This document shows, piece after piece, positions 29,600 through 38,427 of a stretch of DNA of 64,000 bases. Source of the stretch: CAWCGU01 sp963838095 (GTDB taxonomy: Bacteria > Actinomycetota > Thermoleophilia > Solirubrobacterales > 70-9); the NCBI GenBank assembly GCA_963838095.1, contig CAWIPO010000007.1, positions 124,001 to 188,000 on the forward strand, given 5' to 3'. Each line of letters opens with the position of its first letter. Within the stretch, counting starts at the first letter, position 1. The notes below the pieces were generated by a model that did no database searches, was not told the origin of the DNA, and saw nothing but the letters and a program-made list of their open reading frames with translations. Position numbers and translations under genes: made by a program.

Positions 29600-32185
29600 C
29601 TACTCGTAGGAGATCGCCCGTATTACATCGAGTCTGGCGGCGCGGCGCGCCGGCATGATCGCGGCGATCAGCCCGAGCACCAACCCGGCGGCGGTGACCG
29701 CGACCATCGTCGATACCGGAGGTCGGTACTCGACTCCCGGGATTCCGGATGACAAGCCCTGCAACAGCGCATAGCCCATGCCGGCGCCGACGGCGACCCC
29801 GAGCAGCGCGCCGATCAATCCGATCACGAGGCTCTCGTTCGCGACCTGGCGCCGGACCTGCCAGCGCGAGGAGCCGAGCGCGCGAAGGACTCCGATTTCG
29901 CGCGTTCGCTCCAGCACCGACATCGAGAGCGTGTTGATGATCCCGAACAGGCTGGCGAAGATCGCGACGCCGACAATCGCGTAGAAGATCCCGAACTGCT
30001 CGTTTACCTGGGCCTCGACCTCGGACTTGAGCTCCTCGTTGGAGAGCACTGCCAGGTTCGGATAGTGCCTGCGGACGATCTGCGTGACCGCCCGTTCGAG
30101 CTCGTCGCGGTCCTCGTCAGAGGTCGCCTTCAGCGCCAGCTCGGAGTCGGCGCTGACTCCATAGACCTCGTCAATGGTCTGCAGCGACATCCCCACCGTC
30201 TGGCCGGCGTAGACCACGGTTTCGACTATCCCGGCCACCTCGGTGCGCTCGCGTCCCGACGGGCCCGAGAGCGTGATCGGATCGCCGGGCTCGAGCCCGG
30301 TCTCGTCGGCGTAGCCCTTGCCGATCGTCACCTCTCCCTTCTCGAGCTGCCTGAACACGCGCTCCCGCGAGCCGCTCCCCGAGATCTCGGTCTCGTCGAC
30401 GGCGATGTACTGAGACGGGTTGAACGCGAACAGCAGACCGTCGCTGCCGCGCTCCCCCTTCGGTCCCGGGAGGTTCGGCGAGTAGACGATCCGCTCTCGG
30501 GCGACCACCTCGGCCTCGGGGATCTTTGCCAGCCGGTCGCGGAGCTCGTTGGCGATCGTCTGCTGCGGTCCCTCTCCCGGGGCGAAGCCGTTGGGCTGCA
30601 CAGTCAGGTCGCGGGCGAAGCTGCGGTCGAACTCCTCCTCGATCGACTTCAGGAAGCTGCTGCCGAGGCTGTTGACTGCGACGACGAGCGCGAGGCCGAT
30701 CATCAGCCCGGTCGCCGTCGCCGCGGTTCGAGACGGATCTGAGCGCACCGAGTCGGCGGCGAGGCGTCCTGTCACGGGCGAGATCCGCCGCAGCGGCCAC
30801 GCGAGAAGCCTCACGGCGGGGACGATCACGAACGGAGCCACCAGAGCGATGCCGAAGAAGACCGCGAACGTGCCGCCCATGCCCGCGATGGCGACGATCG
30901 TGGTCGTCTCGTCGGCGGCGCCGAGCCAGAACGCGCCCCCCAGCCCCGCGACGATCAGGACCACGCCGAGCAGCGCCCGCCGCGCCCGCGGGCGGCGCCG
31001 CAGCCCCTCGCCGCCGAGCACCGCCCGAATCGGCGAGGTGCGTCCCGCCCGGCGCGCCGGGTACAGCGCACCGAGGACGGCCGTCACCAGACCGGTCGCG
31101 ATCGCGGCGATGAAGGCTGCGGGCGTCACCACCAGCTCCCCGACGGGGAAGTCGAGTCCGTCGCGCATCAGCTTCACAAGACCCAGAGCGAGCAGAACTC
31201 CGAGCCCGATTCCGAGCACCGCGCCGACGATACCCAGGGCGAGTGCCTCGCGCAACACCGACCCGACCACCATTCCGCGCGTGGCGCCGAGCGTGCGCAG
31301 CATCCCGATCTCCCTGATCCGCTGGAAGACGGTCATGTTGAAGGAGTTGAAGATCAGAAAGCCACCGACGAACAGCGCCATCGCGGCGAAGAAGTAGAGG
31401 ATCACGTCGAAGGCCTGGAGCTGCTCCTCGATTTCATCGCTCTTGGCGTCGGGGGTGAGTACGCGGATTCCCTTGCCGAGCCGATCCCGCAGCCGTTCTT
31501 GGACGCCGGAGATCGCTTCCTCGCCGCCGGAAACAACGACGCCGACCTCCTCGAACCCGTGCCGCTCGTCCATCACCCGCCGTGCCGATTCGATCGGCAT
31601 CACAGCGAAGCCCTGGCCGCCGAACTCGAGCCCGGTAGAGAATTGGAAGAGCCCCACGACCTCGAAGCGGCGCTCGCCGGCAGGGGTGGCGAGCCTCACC
31701 CGCTCTCCGACCTCGATCTCGTTCGCGTCGGCCCAGCTCTCCTGGAGCGAGATCTCCAATCCCCGGCGGGGCCGCCGGCCGGCGACGGTCTGCGAATCGG
31801 TGAGGTTGCGCCCCTCGAGGTCCTCGCCGGCGACGTTCACCTGCGCTCCCTGGTCGGGAGCCTCCCCGTAGTTCTCCCGCCCGTCGCCTTCGAGCAGCGT
31901 GAAAGTGCTGATGATCCGTCCCTGCGCCCGCTCGACCCCCGGCGTGTGCTCCACCTGGCGCAGCGCCCTGTCCTTCAGCGCCGTCGATTCGGTGCCCGAG
32001 ACGAGTAGATCCGTCTTCCCGTAGACGGATTCGAAGAGGTTGCTGAACGTGCGGTCGATCGTCGCCGTCAGCAGCAGGACTCCGAGGATCATCCCGACGC
32101 CGAGAACGATCCCGGCCGCGGTCAGCAGCGCACGCATGCGGCGCGCGCGAACCTGCTTAAGCGCCAGGGAGTTGAAGCTGCGCAT
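29600..32185 (-). CDS. MacB/FtsX-type ABC transporter permease
   Basis: The 861-residue permease has two FtsX-like halves. The N-terminal helix (LLTAAGIVLGVGMILGVLLL) is followed by a MacB-type extracytoplasmic domain (residues 50-250), then FtsX domain 1 (residues 270-400, with FNSFNMTVFQRIREIGMLRT). A second pair of extracytoplasmic and FtsX domains ends with NTLSMSVLERTREIGVLRAL. Such proteins do mechanotransmission rather than classic substrate flux: they export lipoproteins, peptides or antibiotics, or drive envelope processes. It overlaps the ATPase gene by 29 bases, so the pair forms one exporter. No periplasmic adaptor is nearby. Confidence 0.93.
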   Translation of the reverse strand: MRSFNSLALKQVRARRMRALLTAAGIVLGVGMILGVLLLTATIDRTFSNLFESVYGKTDLLVSGTESTALKDRALRQVEHTPGVERAQGRIISTFTLLEGDGRENYGEAPDQGAQVNVAGEDLEGRNLTDSQTVAGRRPRRGLEISLQESWADANEIEVGERVRLATPAGERRFEVVGLFQFSTGLEFGGQGFAVMPIESARRVMDERHGFEEVGVVVSGGEEAISGVQERLRDRLGKGIRVLTPDAKSDEIEEQLQAFDVILYFFAAMALFVGGFLIFNSFNMTVFQRIREIGMLRTLGATRGMVVGSVLREALALGIVGAVLGIGLGVLLALGLVKLMRDGLDFPVGELVVTPAAFIAAIATGLVTAVLGALYPARRAGRTSPIRAVLGGEGLRRRPRARRALLGVVLIVAGLGGAFWLGAADETTTIVAIAGMGGTFAVFFGIALVAPFVIVPAVRLLAWPLRRISPVTGRLAADSVRSDPSRTAATATGLMIGLALVVAVNSLGSSFLKSIEEEFDRSFARDLTVQPNGFAPGEGPQQTIANELRDRLAKIPEAEVVARERIVYSPNLPGPKGERGSDGLLFAFNPSQYIAVDETEISGSGSRERVFRQLEKGEVTIGKGYADETGLEPGDPITLSGPSGRERTEVAGIVETVVYAGQTVGMSLQTIDEVYGVSADSELALKATSDEDRDELERAVTQIVRRHYPNLAVLSNEELKSEVEAQVNEQFGIFYAIVGVAIFASLFGIINTLSMSVLERTREIGVLRALGSSRWQVRRQVANESLVIGLIGALLGVAVGAGMGYALLQGLSSGIPGVEYRPPVSTMVAVTAAGLVLGLIAAIMPARRAARLDVIRAISYE

Positions 32186-32918
32186 CGATTGCTTCCCCCG
32201 GCACTTCGCCGGCCAGCCGGCCGTCCCGCATGAAAAGCACCCGCCCCGCCGTCGAGGCCACCTTCGGGTCGTGGGTGACCATCACGATCGTGTGGCCATC
32301 GGAGCGGTTCAGCTCGGAAAGCAGCGCGAGAATCTCGGCGCTGGAATGCGAGTCGAGGTTTCCGGTCGGCTCGTCGGCCAGCACCAGCTCGGGCTCGAGC
32401 AGCAGCGCCCGGGCGATCGACACCCGCTGCTGCTCGCCGCCGGAGAGCTCCGAGGGCAGGTGGGTGGTGCGGGCACCGAGGCCGACGCGGGCGAGCAGCT
32501 CTGAGGCGCGTGCACGGGTGACCGGGTCGCGCCGGCCGGCGATCAGCGCCGGCAGGATCACGTTCTCCTCGGCGCTCAGCGCGGGGAGCAGGTTGAAGAA
32601 CTGGAACACGAATCCGATCGTGTCGCGGCGGACCAGCGTCAGCTGCTTGTCGTCGAGCCCCTCGTAACGGCGGCCGGCGAGCGAGATCGAGCCGCCGCTC
32701 GGGGTCTCGAGCGCTCCAAGCAGGTGCAGCAGCGTGCTCTTGCCGGAGCCGGAGGGACCCATGATCGCCACCATCTCGCCGCGAGCGATGGTCAGGGTGA
32801 CTCCGTCGAGCGCTCGGACGGCGGTCGCGCCCTCGCCGTAGACCATGGTCAGGTCCTGAGTCTCAACAGCGGCCGGACCGCTGGCGACGGGCTCGTGATC
32901 TGTGACTTCGATGCCCAA
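32157..32918 (-). CDS. LolD/MacB-like ABC transporter ATP-binding protein
   Basis: The 253-residue ATPase is complete: Walker A GPSGSGKST, Q-loop FVFQFFNLL, signature LSGGEQQRV, Walker B ELVLADEPTG and H-loop VMVTHDP. The conserved NLDSHSSAEIL is typical of the LolD/FtsE/MacB branch that partners FtsX-like permeases. It precedes and overlaps the permease gene. The 10-base gap to the phosphosugar isomerase gene and the shared strand place it in the envelope operon that begins with the M20 peptidase. Confidence 0.95.
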   Translation of the reverse strand: MGIEVTDHEPVASGPAAVETQDLTMVYGEGATAVRALDGVTLTIARGEMVAIMGPSGSGKSTLLHLLGALETPSGGSISLAGRRYEGLDDKQLTLVRRDTIGFVFQFFNLLPALSAEENVILPALIAGRRDPVTRARASELLARVGLGARTTHLPSELSGGEQQRVSIARALLLEPELVLADEPTGNLDSHSSAEILALLSELNRSDGHTIVMVTHDPKVASTAGRVLFMRDGRLAGEVPGEAIDAQLQLPGA

Positions 32919-32928
32919 TGGAAGGCCT

Positions 32929-33978
32929 CTACGGGCGGCCCAGCTCGCTCTTCAGCCGCTCGATCACCTCGACGGGCGTGGGGTCGACGCCTCGCAGGGC
33001 GGCGAGCTGAAGCGAGAACAGATCTCCGAGCGCCACAGCGTGCAGAAGCCGCGCCGTACGCGTCTCACCCTCCGTCTCCACGAGGTGGACGCCGGCGGCG
33101 TGGGGCTCGATCAGCTTCGCGGTGAGCTCGATCCGGGCGCGCTCCCTGGGATGGCTGTCGCGGTCGCAGAGGAAGATGGCGCTGAGCCTCGGGGCGTCGG
33201 CGGCCGCAGGGTCCACCCCGTCCCAGCCGACGATCTCGTTGTGGTCGAGCTCGGGAAGGCGGTTGGCGAACGCGTGCCATTTGGCGTTCTCGTTCACCTG
33301 CGTCTTCCAGCGGTAGGCGACCGCGGCGGTGAGGTCGACTCCGTAGATCAGCGGGATCGAGCCCTCGATCGCGGCGGCAAGCTCGCCGGAACGCTCGATC
33401 CGCGATCGCTGATCGGCCTCGAGCTCCACCGCGGCGGCATCGATCTCGGTTCGGATGCCCGGGGCTGCGCCGCACCATGCCGCCGCCTCGGCGGCGACGG
33501 CGACCATGTAACCGACCGCTGCGCGCGGCTGCAGACCCGCCGGGAGGCCGATCACGGGGACACCGTCGCGCCGAGCGGCCTCGGCGAGTGAACCGCCCGT
33601 CGTCGCCACGATCGTGTTCGCGCCCAGCGCCTGCGAGGCCTCGTAGCAGGCGAGGGTCTCCTCGGTCTCTCCCGAGTAGCTGCAGCAGAGGACGGCGCGG
33701 TCGGCGGGAACCCATGTCGGCAGCTCGTAGCCGCGCAGCGCCCACATGGGCCTGGTCAGGCGATCGCCGAGCGCCGCCGCAGCCAGCTCGGCGCCGATCG
33801 CCGAGCCGCCCATGCCGCAAACGGACAGGCCGCTCGACTCGACACTGGTCAGCGCGGCGGACTCCACCCGCCAGAGCGCGTCCCGGAGGTGCTCGGGAAG
33901 TGCGAGCGCCGCGTCGAGCTGGTTTCCGCTGTCCACTTCCCTCAGCGCTGCGAGGGAATCGCTCGCCTCCGCCTCCAC
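32929..33978 (-). CDS. bifunctional phosphoglucose/phosphomannose isomerase (SIS domain)
   Basis: This is a two-SIS-domain sugar-phosphate isomerase of 349 residues. Domain 1 has GMGGSAIGAELAAAAL and the phosphate-binding CCSYSGETEETLACY; domain 2 has VNENAKWHAFANRLPELDHN, with the Glu and His characteristic of the archaeal/actinobacterial bifunctional PGI/PMI. It interconverts fructose-6-P with glucose-6-P and mannose-6-P and so feeds the neighbouring nucleotidyltransferase. The gene starts 2 bases after that gene's end. Confidence 0.9.
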   Translation of the reverse strand: MEAEASDSLAALREVDSGNQLDAALALPEHLRDALWRVESAALTSVESSGLSVCGMGGSAIGAELAAAALGDRLTRPMWALRGYELPTWVPADRAVLCCSYSGETEETLACYEASQALGANTIVATTGGSLAEAARRDGVPVIGLPAGLQPRAAVGYMVAVAAEAAAWCGAAPGIRTEIDAAAVELEADQRSRIERSGELAAAIEGSIPLIYGVDLTAAVAYRWKTQVNENAKWHAFANRLPELDHNEIVGWDGVDPAAADAPRLSAIFLCDRDSHPRERARIELTAKLIEPHAAGVHLVETEGETRTARLLHAVALGDLFSLQLAALRGVDPTPVEVIERLKSELGRP

Positions 33979-33979
33979 C

Positions 33980-35068
33980 TCAGGCCACCAGCTCCGCCGG
34001 GGCCACGCGCGTTCCGGGCTCCAGCTTCACCCCGGCGCCGATTCGCGCGCCGGCACCGATCACGCAGCCGTCTGCAACCGCCGCCTCCTCGCCGATCTCA
34101 ACGCCCGCGGCGAGGATCGAGCCGCGCACCTGCGAGCCCCGGCCCAACCGACAGTCGCGCTGGAGAGCGGTCCCGGCAACGACGGCCTCCTCGCCGAGCT
34201 CGCACGCGGGGCCGAGCACCGCCCGGTCACCGACCTCAGAGCCTGCTGCGACCGCGCTGGGCGCCTGGATCAGAACCGATTCGCCGATCCGCGCCTCGGG
34301 ATCGATGCTGGCCCCCTCCTCGAGGATCCTGTTGCGCTCGTCCAGCATCCGCCCGGGCTCGGTCTCGACCCGGCGCTCGAGGATGTCCCAGCTCGCCTGG
34401 AGGAAACGCTCTGGAGTCCCGATGTCCATCCAGTAGCCCTCGAGGCGGCGGCTGTAGAGCCCGTGCCCGACGAGCTGCGGGAACACCTCTCGCTCGATCG
34501 AGACCGAGCGTCCCTCCGGGATCAGCTCCAACACCGAGCGCTCGAGCACATATGCCCCGGCGCTGATCTCGTCGGTGTCGATCTCCGTAGGGTCCGGCTT
34601 CTCGAGAAACTCGACGATCTCGCCGTCCTCCCGGCGCCGCACGAGCCCATAGGCGGTTGGGTCCTCGACCGGGTAGAGCGCCAGCGTCGCCCTCGCATCC
34701 GCCTCATCGTGCCTGGCGATCAGCGCTCCCAGATCGAGATCGGTGAGCACGTCGCCGTTCAGTGCCAGAAAGCGATCATCGAGAAGCTCTTCAGCGAATT
34801 TGATCGCGCCCGCCGTGCCCAGCGGCTCGGGCTCCTCGACGTAGCGGAGCCGAGCGCCGCCGGCCTCGTCCTCGCCCAGCACCTCCCGCAAGCCCTTCGA
34901 CATGAAGCCGCAGGCCATGACGATGTCGTCGACGCCGTGGCGCACGAGCCAGTCGACCATGTAGCGCATGAACGGCCGGTCGACGAGCGGCAGCGCCGGT
35001 TTCGGCATGGTCAGCGTAAGCGGCCGCAGCCGCGTCCCCTCTCCGCCGACCAAGATCAGGGCCTGCAT
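33980..35068 (-). CDS. sugar-1-phosphate nucleotidyltransferase with left-handed beta-helix
   Basis: The 362-residue protein has a catalytic N-terminal domain (ILVGGEGTRLRPLT, KPALPLVDRPFMRYMVDWL, FLALNGDVLTDLD, EFLEKPDPTEID) and a C-terminal run of hexapeptide repeats (residues 255-360: SVLIQAPSAVAAGSEVGDRA and successors). It probably makes GDP-mannose or a dTDP/UDP-sugar from the sugar-1-phosphate produced downstream of the isomerase. It is paralogous to the gene at 22.6-23.6 kb but has the longer beta-helix. A -10-like box lies 7 bases before its ATG. Confidence 0.92.
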   Translation of the reverse strand: MQALILVGGEGTRLRPLTLTMPKPALPLVDRPFMRYMVDWLVRHGVDDIVMACGFMSKGLREVLGEDEAGGARLRYVEEPEPLGTAGAIKFAEELLDDRFLALNGDVLTDLDLGALIARHDEADARATLALYPVEDPTAYGLVRRREDGEIVEFLEKPDPTEIDTDEISAGAYVLERSVLELIPEGRSVSIEREVFPQLVGHGLYSRRLEGYWMDIGTPERFLQASWDILERRVETEPGRMLDERNRILEEGASIDPEARIGESVLIQAPSAVAAGSEVGDRAVLGPACELGEEAVVAGTALQRDCRLGRGSQVRGSILAAGVEIGEEAAVADGCVIGAGARIGAGVKLEPGTRVAPAELVA

Positions 35069-35075
35069 GCGCCGG

Positions 35076-35081
35076 AGCCTA
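35076..35081 (-). promoter_or_regulatory. putative -10 box of the nucleotidyltransferase gene
   Basis: On this strand TAGGCT ends 7 bases before the ATG at 35068. This would give a leaderless transcript starting within the envelope operon. No clear -35 box accompanies it. Confidence 0.4.
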
Positions 35082-35115
35082 GTGCGGAGGGCGAGACTGA
35101 CGTTTTGCAGCTATC

Positions 35116-36432
35116 TCATGCATTCGTCAGTCTCGTTCGTGCGCGCTCCCGGCCTATCCCCTCATAGGTGAAGCCCGCCCCCCGCATCGCCGCGGGATCG
35201 AGGAAGTTGCGCCCGTCGATCAGCACCGGCTGCGCCATCCGGCCCGCCAGCGCCTTCCAGTCGAGCTCCGCGAACTCGGGCCACTCGGTGACGAGAACGG
35301 CCGCGTCGGCGCCCTCGAGTGCTTCCTCCGCTGATCTGCTGAGCTCTACTGTCGGCAGCAGCTCGCGGGCGCGCTGCTCCGCGACAGGGTCATAGCCTCG
35401 CACGGTCGCGCCCTCCCCCTCAAGCCGCGCCGCCAGCACGAGGCTCGACGCCTCGCGCATGTCGTCGGTCTCCGGCTTGAAGGCGAGGCCTAGCAGAGCG
35501 ACGGTTTTGTCGACCAACGAGCCGAGATGCTTCTCGAGCTTGGCGATCACCCGCCGCTTCTGAAGCTCGTTCACCTCGATTACGGCGGTTAGAAGTTGGA
35601 AGTGATAGCCGGAGTTGCCCGCCAGGTTCTTGAGCGAACTCACATCCTTGCCAAAACATGACCCGCCGTAGCCGATCCCCGCCTTCAAGAAAGACGGGCC
35701 GATACGGTCATCGAGCCCCATCCCTCGCGCAACCTCGGCTACGTCGGCGCCGACCTCCTCGCTGACGTTGGCGATCTCGTTGATGAACGAGATCTTGGTG
35801 GCGAGGAATGCGTTCGAGGCGAGCTTGATCATCTCGGCGCTGGCCACGTCGGTGCGGACTAGCTCGCCGCCGAGCGGCTCGTACAGCTGCTGGACCGCGT
35901 CGGCTGCCCATTCGTCGCCGGCGTCGGCGCCGATCACGACGCGGTCGGGGTGCATGAAATCGTCGACGGCGGTGCCCTCCTTGAGGAACTCCGGGCAGGA
36001 GACATAGGCGACTTCGGGGAGGTCGCGCTTGATCGCGCGGCCGGTGCCCGAGGGGACGGTGCTCTTCATCACCAGCGCGTGCTCGCCGCCGGGGACGAGC
36101 TTCTCAACCACCGAGCGCACCCGGGAGAGGTCGGCGTCGCCGGAGTACGTGGGGGGCGTGTCGACGCAGCAGAAGAGCAGCCGGGCGGCGTCCATCGCGT
36201 CGGCGATCTCGGTCGTGAAGTGAAGTCGCTCGCTGTTTCGCGCCACCAGCTCCGAGAGGCCCGGCTCGTGCATCGGCATCTCGCCGCGGCGAAGCGACTC
36301 GACCTTGGCTTCGTCGACGTCAACCGCCCAGACCTCGTGCCCCACCTCGGCGAAGCAGGCCGCGGTTACGAGCCCGACCCAGCCGACGCCGACTACGCCG
36401 ATCGGCTGATTGGCAGCGGCGCGGTCGGCCAC
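35116..36432 (-). CDS. ugd: UDP-glucose 6-dehydrogenase
   Basis: The 438-residue NAD-dependent enzyme oxidises UDP-glucose (or GDP-mannose) to the uronic acid. The Rossmann start is IGVVGVGWVGLVTAACFAE, the catalytic Cys is in GYGGSCFGKDVSSLKN, and KLASNAFLATKISFINE and LGLAFKPETDDMREA are the diagnostic family segments. The product would supply uronic acids to an envelope polymer. The last 12 residues (GIGRERARTRLTNA) extend slightly past the normal family end. It lies 6 bases after the LCP gene and probably shares its transcript. Confidence 0.95.
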   Translation of the reverse strand: MADRAAANQPIGVVGVGWVGLVTAACFAEVGHEVWAVDVDEAKVESLRRGEMPMHEPGLSELVARNSERLHFTTEIADAMDAARLLFCCVDTPPTYSGDADLSRVRSVVEKLVPGGEHALVMKSTVPSGTGRAIKRDLPEVAYVSCPEFLKEGTAVDDFMHPDRVVIGADAGDEWAADAVQQLYEPLGGELVRTDVASAEMIKLASNAFLATKISFINEIANVSEEVGADVAEVARGMGLDDRIGPSFLKAGIGYGGSCFGKDVSSLKNLAGNSGYHFQLLTAVIEVNELQKRRVIAKLEKHLGSLVDKTVALLGLAFKPETDDMREASSLVLAARLEGEGATVRGYDPVAEQRARELLPTVELSRSAEEALEGADAAVLVTEWPEFAELDWKALAGRMAQPVLIDGRNFLDPAAMRGAGFTYEGIGRERARTRLTNA

Positions 36433-36438
36433 TGGCTC

Positions 36439-38427
36439 TTAAGGGACCTCCGTCAGCGAGGTGGCGATGCCGAGCATCTCGGGCTCGCTGAGCGAGCGGG
36501 TGAGCGTGTTGCTGACCCAGTAGGAGGCATCGTCCGTCTTCCAGCCGACCACCCCAAGCTTGCCGCCGTCGTAGAAGAGCAGGAAGTTGCGGCCGTCGAT
36601 CGATCGCACCTCGCTGGGGTTATCGAGTATCGGCGGGTGCTTCCACTTCGTCCCCATGACGCCGAAGTACTCGTCGACGCCATAGGGCCCGAAGCGGTTG
36701 AAGACGAGCTTGTACGCACCGTACGTGACGTTGTCGGGTGCATCGACGCCGTAGGCGTGGGAATCGTCGTCGTACTCGGACCCGGCAGGGAGCTGGGTCG
36801 GGGCGTAGACGGGGAAGTGGACCTCCTTCGCGAACTCGCCGCCGTAGAGCTGCGCCGAGTCGGAGGTGTCGATCATCTCCGGGCTACCGCCGCCTCCGCC
36901 GTCGCCGGATCCCCCGTCCGAGCCGCCTCCCTCGCCGGAGGGTTCGGCGTCGGGCGCCGGCTCGTCCTCGCCGAGGAACTTCTCGATCGCGGTCTGTAGC
37001 TGCTGGTTCGAGGTCGTCACGTACGTCGAGGTCGCGTCGCCGATATCACCGTGGAACTCGACCTTTTGGACCTCGGCGTCGGAGAGATCGACGAACAGCT
37101 TCAGGAGCGTGATCAGCTCCCCCGCCTCGTCGATGTCGGAGGTGGTGTAGTCGGTGAAGATCTTCAGGTAGTCGTCTCGCTTGGTGACGAACAGCTCCCC
37201 CGGCGGGATCTTTGCCCGGGCCTCGCGCAGGAAGTCCTGCTGGCGGGCGCCGCGGACGATGTCGTTGTCCTCGTGCCGGTAGCGCACGTAGGCGAGCGCG
37301 TCGGGGCCGCACAGGCGCTGGTATCCGGGATCGATGTCGATCTCCGAGTACTGCTCCGTGCCGAAGTCGTTGACGTGGTAGTAGTCGCGATCGACGTCGA
37401 TGTAGACGCAGTCGATCGCGTCCACCGCGGTCGCGAACCCCGTGAAATCGACGTTGACGAGGTGATGAATCTCGAGGCCGGTTAGCTCCTGGACCGTCTG
37501 CAGGGTCAACTTCGGGCCGCCGTACGAATACGCCGCGTTCAGCCGGTCGACTCCATAACCTTCAATGTTGACTTGGAGGTCGCGCGGCAGCGACATCAGC
37601 GAGATCAAGTTGCGCTCGTCGTCGAGGTGCAGCAGCATCGTCGTATCCGATCGACCCGACTCCTCCCCCGCCCGGATGTCCGAGCCCAGGATCAGGATCG
37701 TCTGCGGCTGGCCACCGTCGACGTTCGAGAGCCTGTCCTCGACCTCGGGCAGGCCACCGAGCTCATCGGCGATCGCCGTGAACTTCAGCACGCCCGAAAT
37801 TGCCGTCGCCGCAGCCATCGAGACGACGATCACCATCGCGGCCGCCAGAAAGCGCGCCACCAGCTTCGGCTTCGGCGGCTTGGTGTCATCGCCGTCGCCG
37901 AGCGCCTCGAGCACCGCCGGTGAGACCGACATGCCCGGGGGGATGCCGCCCTCGGCGGGCGTCAGGCCCGGTGGGGGTGCGGCAGGCCGGGCGCTCGCGG
38001 CGCGGACGGCGGGCATCTGCTCGGTGTCGCCGCGCCGTGGCTTGCCCTCCGGTACCGCCGCCTCCGACTCCTCGGTGACCGGCTTCTCGGCCTCAGCGCC
38101 GGGCACGTCGCCCTCGGCGGCGACGGCCTCGGTCTCCTCGGTGACGGGCTTGTCGGTGACCTGCTCCTCGGCACCCGTGCGCGCTCCGGCCCAGGTCGCG
38201 GCGGGCGGGCCGGCGTCGTCCTCCTCGACGAGCTCGTCGGCTTCCTCGCCCTCGTAGACCTCCTGGTCGAACTCCTCGTCCTCGTCCTCGTAGAGGTCCT
38301 CGCCCACCTCCTCGGCCTCGTACTCGCCGTCGAGATCACTAACTGATGCCGCCTCCTCTGCTTCGCGTCCGGGGGCGGCGTCGTCCTCGTCGTCGGTGTG
38401 CTCGTCGTCGATGTGTGGGGGGCTCAT
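36439..38427 (-). CDS. LytR-CpsA-Psr (LCP) family cell-wall glycopolymer ligase
   Basis: The 662-residue protein attaches undecaprenyl-linked glycopolymers to peptidoglycan. About 190 residues of Glu/Asp-rich low complexity (with DEDEEFDQEVYEGEEADEL and two copies of a KPVTEE element) face the cytosol. A membrane helix (FLAAAMVIVVSMAAATAISGV) and the LCP domain follow, with ILILGSDIRAGEESGRSDTT, LMSLPRDLQVNI and YVRYRHEDNDIVRGARQQDF, the Arg residues that bind the lipid pyrophosphate. A C-terminal domain (from residue 560) resembles extracytoplasmic tails of unknown role. ATG 38427 overlaps the peptidase stop by 4 bases (ATGA) and gives a clean N-terminus. Confidence 0.92.
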   Translation of the reverse strand: MSPPHIDDEHTDDEDDAAPGREAEEAASVSDLDGEYEAEEVGEDLYEDEDEEFDQEVYEGEEADELVEEDDAGPPAATWAGARTGAEEQVTDKPVTEETEAVAAEGDVPGAEAEKPVTEESEAAVPEGKPRRGDTEQMPAVRAASARPAAPPPGLTPAEGGIPPGMSVSPAVLEALGDGDDTKPPKPKLVARFLAAAMVIVVSMAAATAISGVLKFTAIADELGGLPEVEDRLSNVDGGQPQTILILGSDIRAGEESGRSDTTMLLHLDDERNLISLMSLPRDLQVNIEGYGVDRLNAAYSYGGPKLTLQTVQELTGLEIHHLVNVDFTGFATAVDAIDCVYIDVDRDYYHVNDFGTEQYSEIDIDPGYQRLCGPDALAYVRYRHEDNDIVRGARQQDFLREARAKIPPGELFVTKRDDYLKIFTDYTTSDIDEAGELITLLKLFVDLSDAEVQKVEFHGDIGDATSTYVTTSNQQLQTAIEKFLGEDEPAPDAEPSGEGGGSDGGSGDGGGGGSPEMIDTSDSAQLYGGEFAKEVHFPVYAPTQLPAGSEYDDDSHAYGVDAPDNVTYGAYKLVFNRFGPYGVDEYFGVMGTKWKHPPILDNPSEVRSIDGRNFLLFYDGGKLGVVGWKTDDASYWVSNTLTRSLSEPEMLGIATSLTEVP

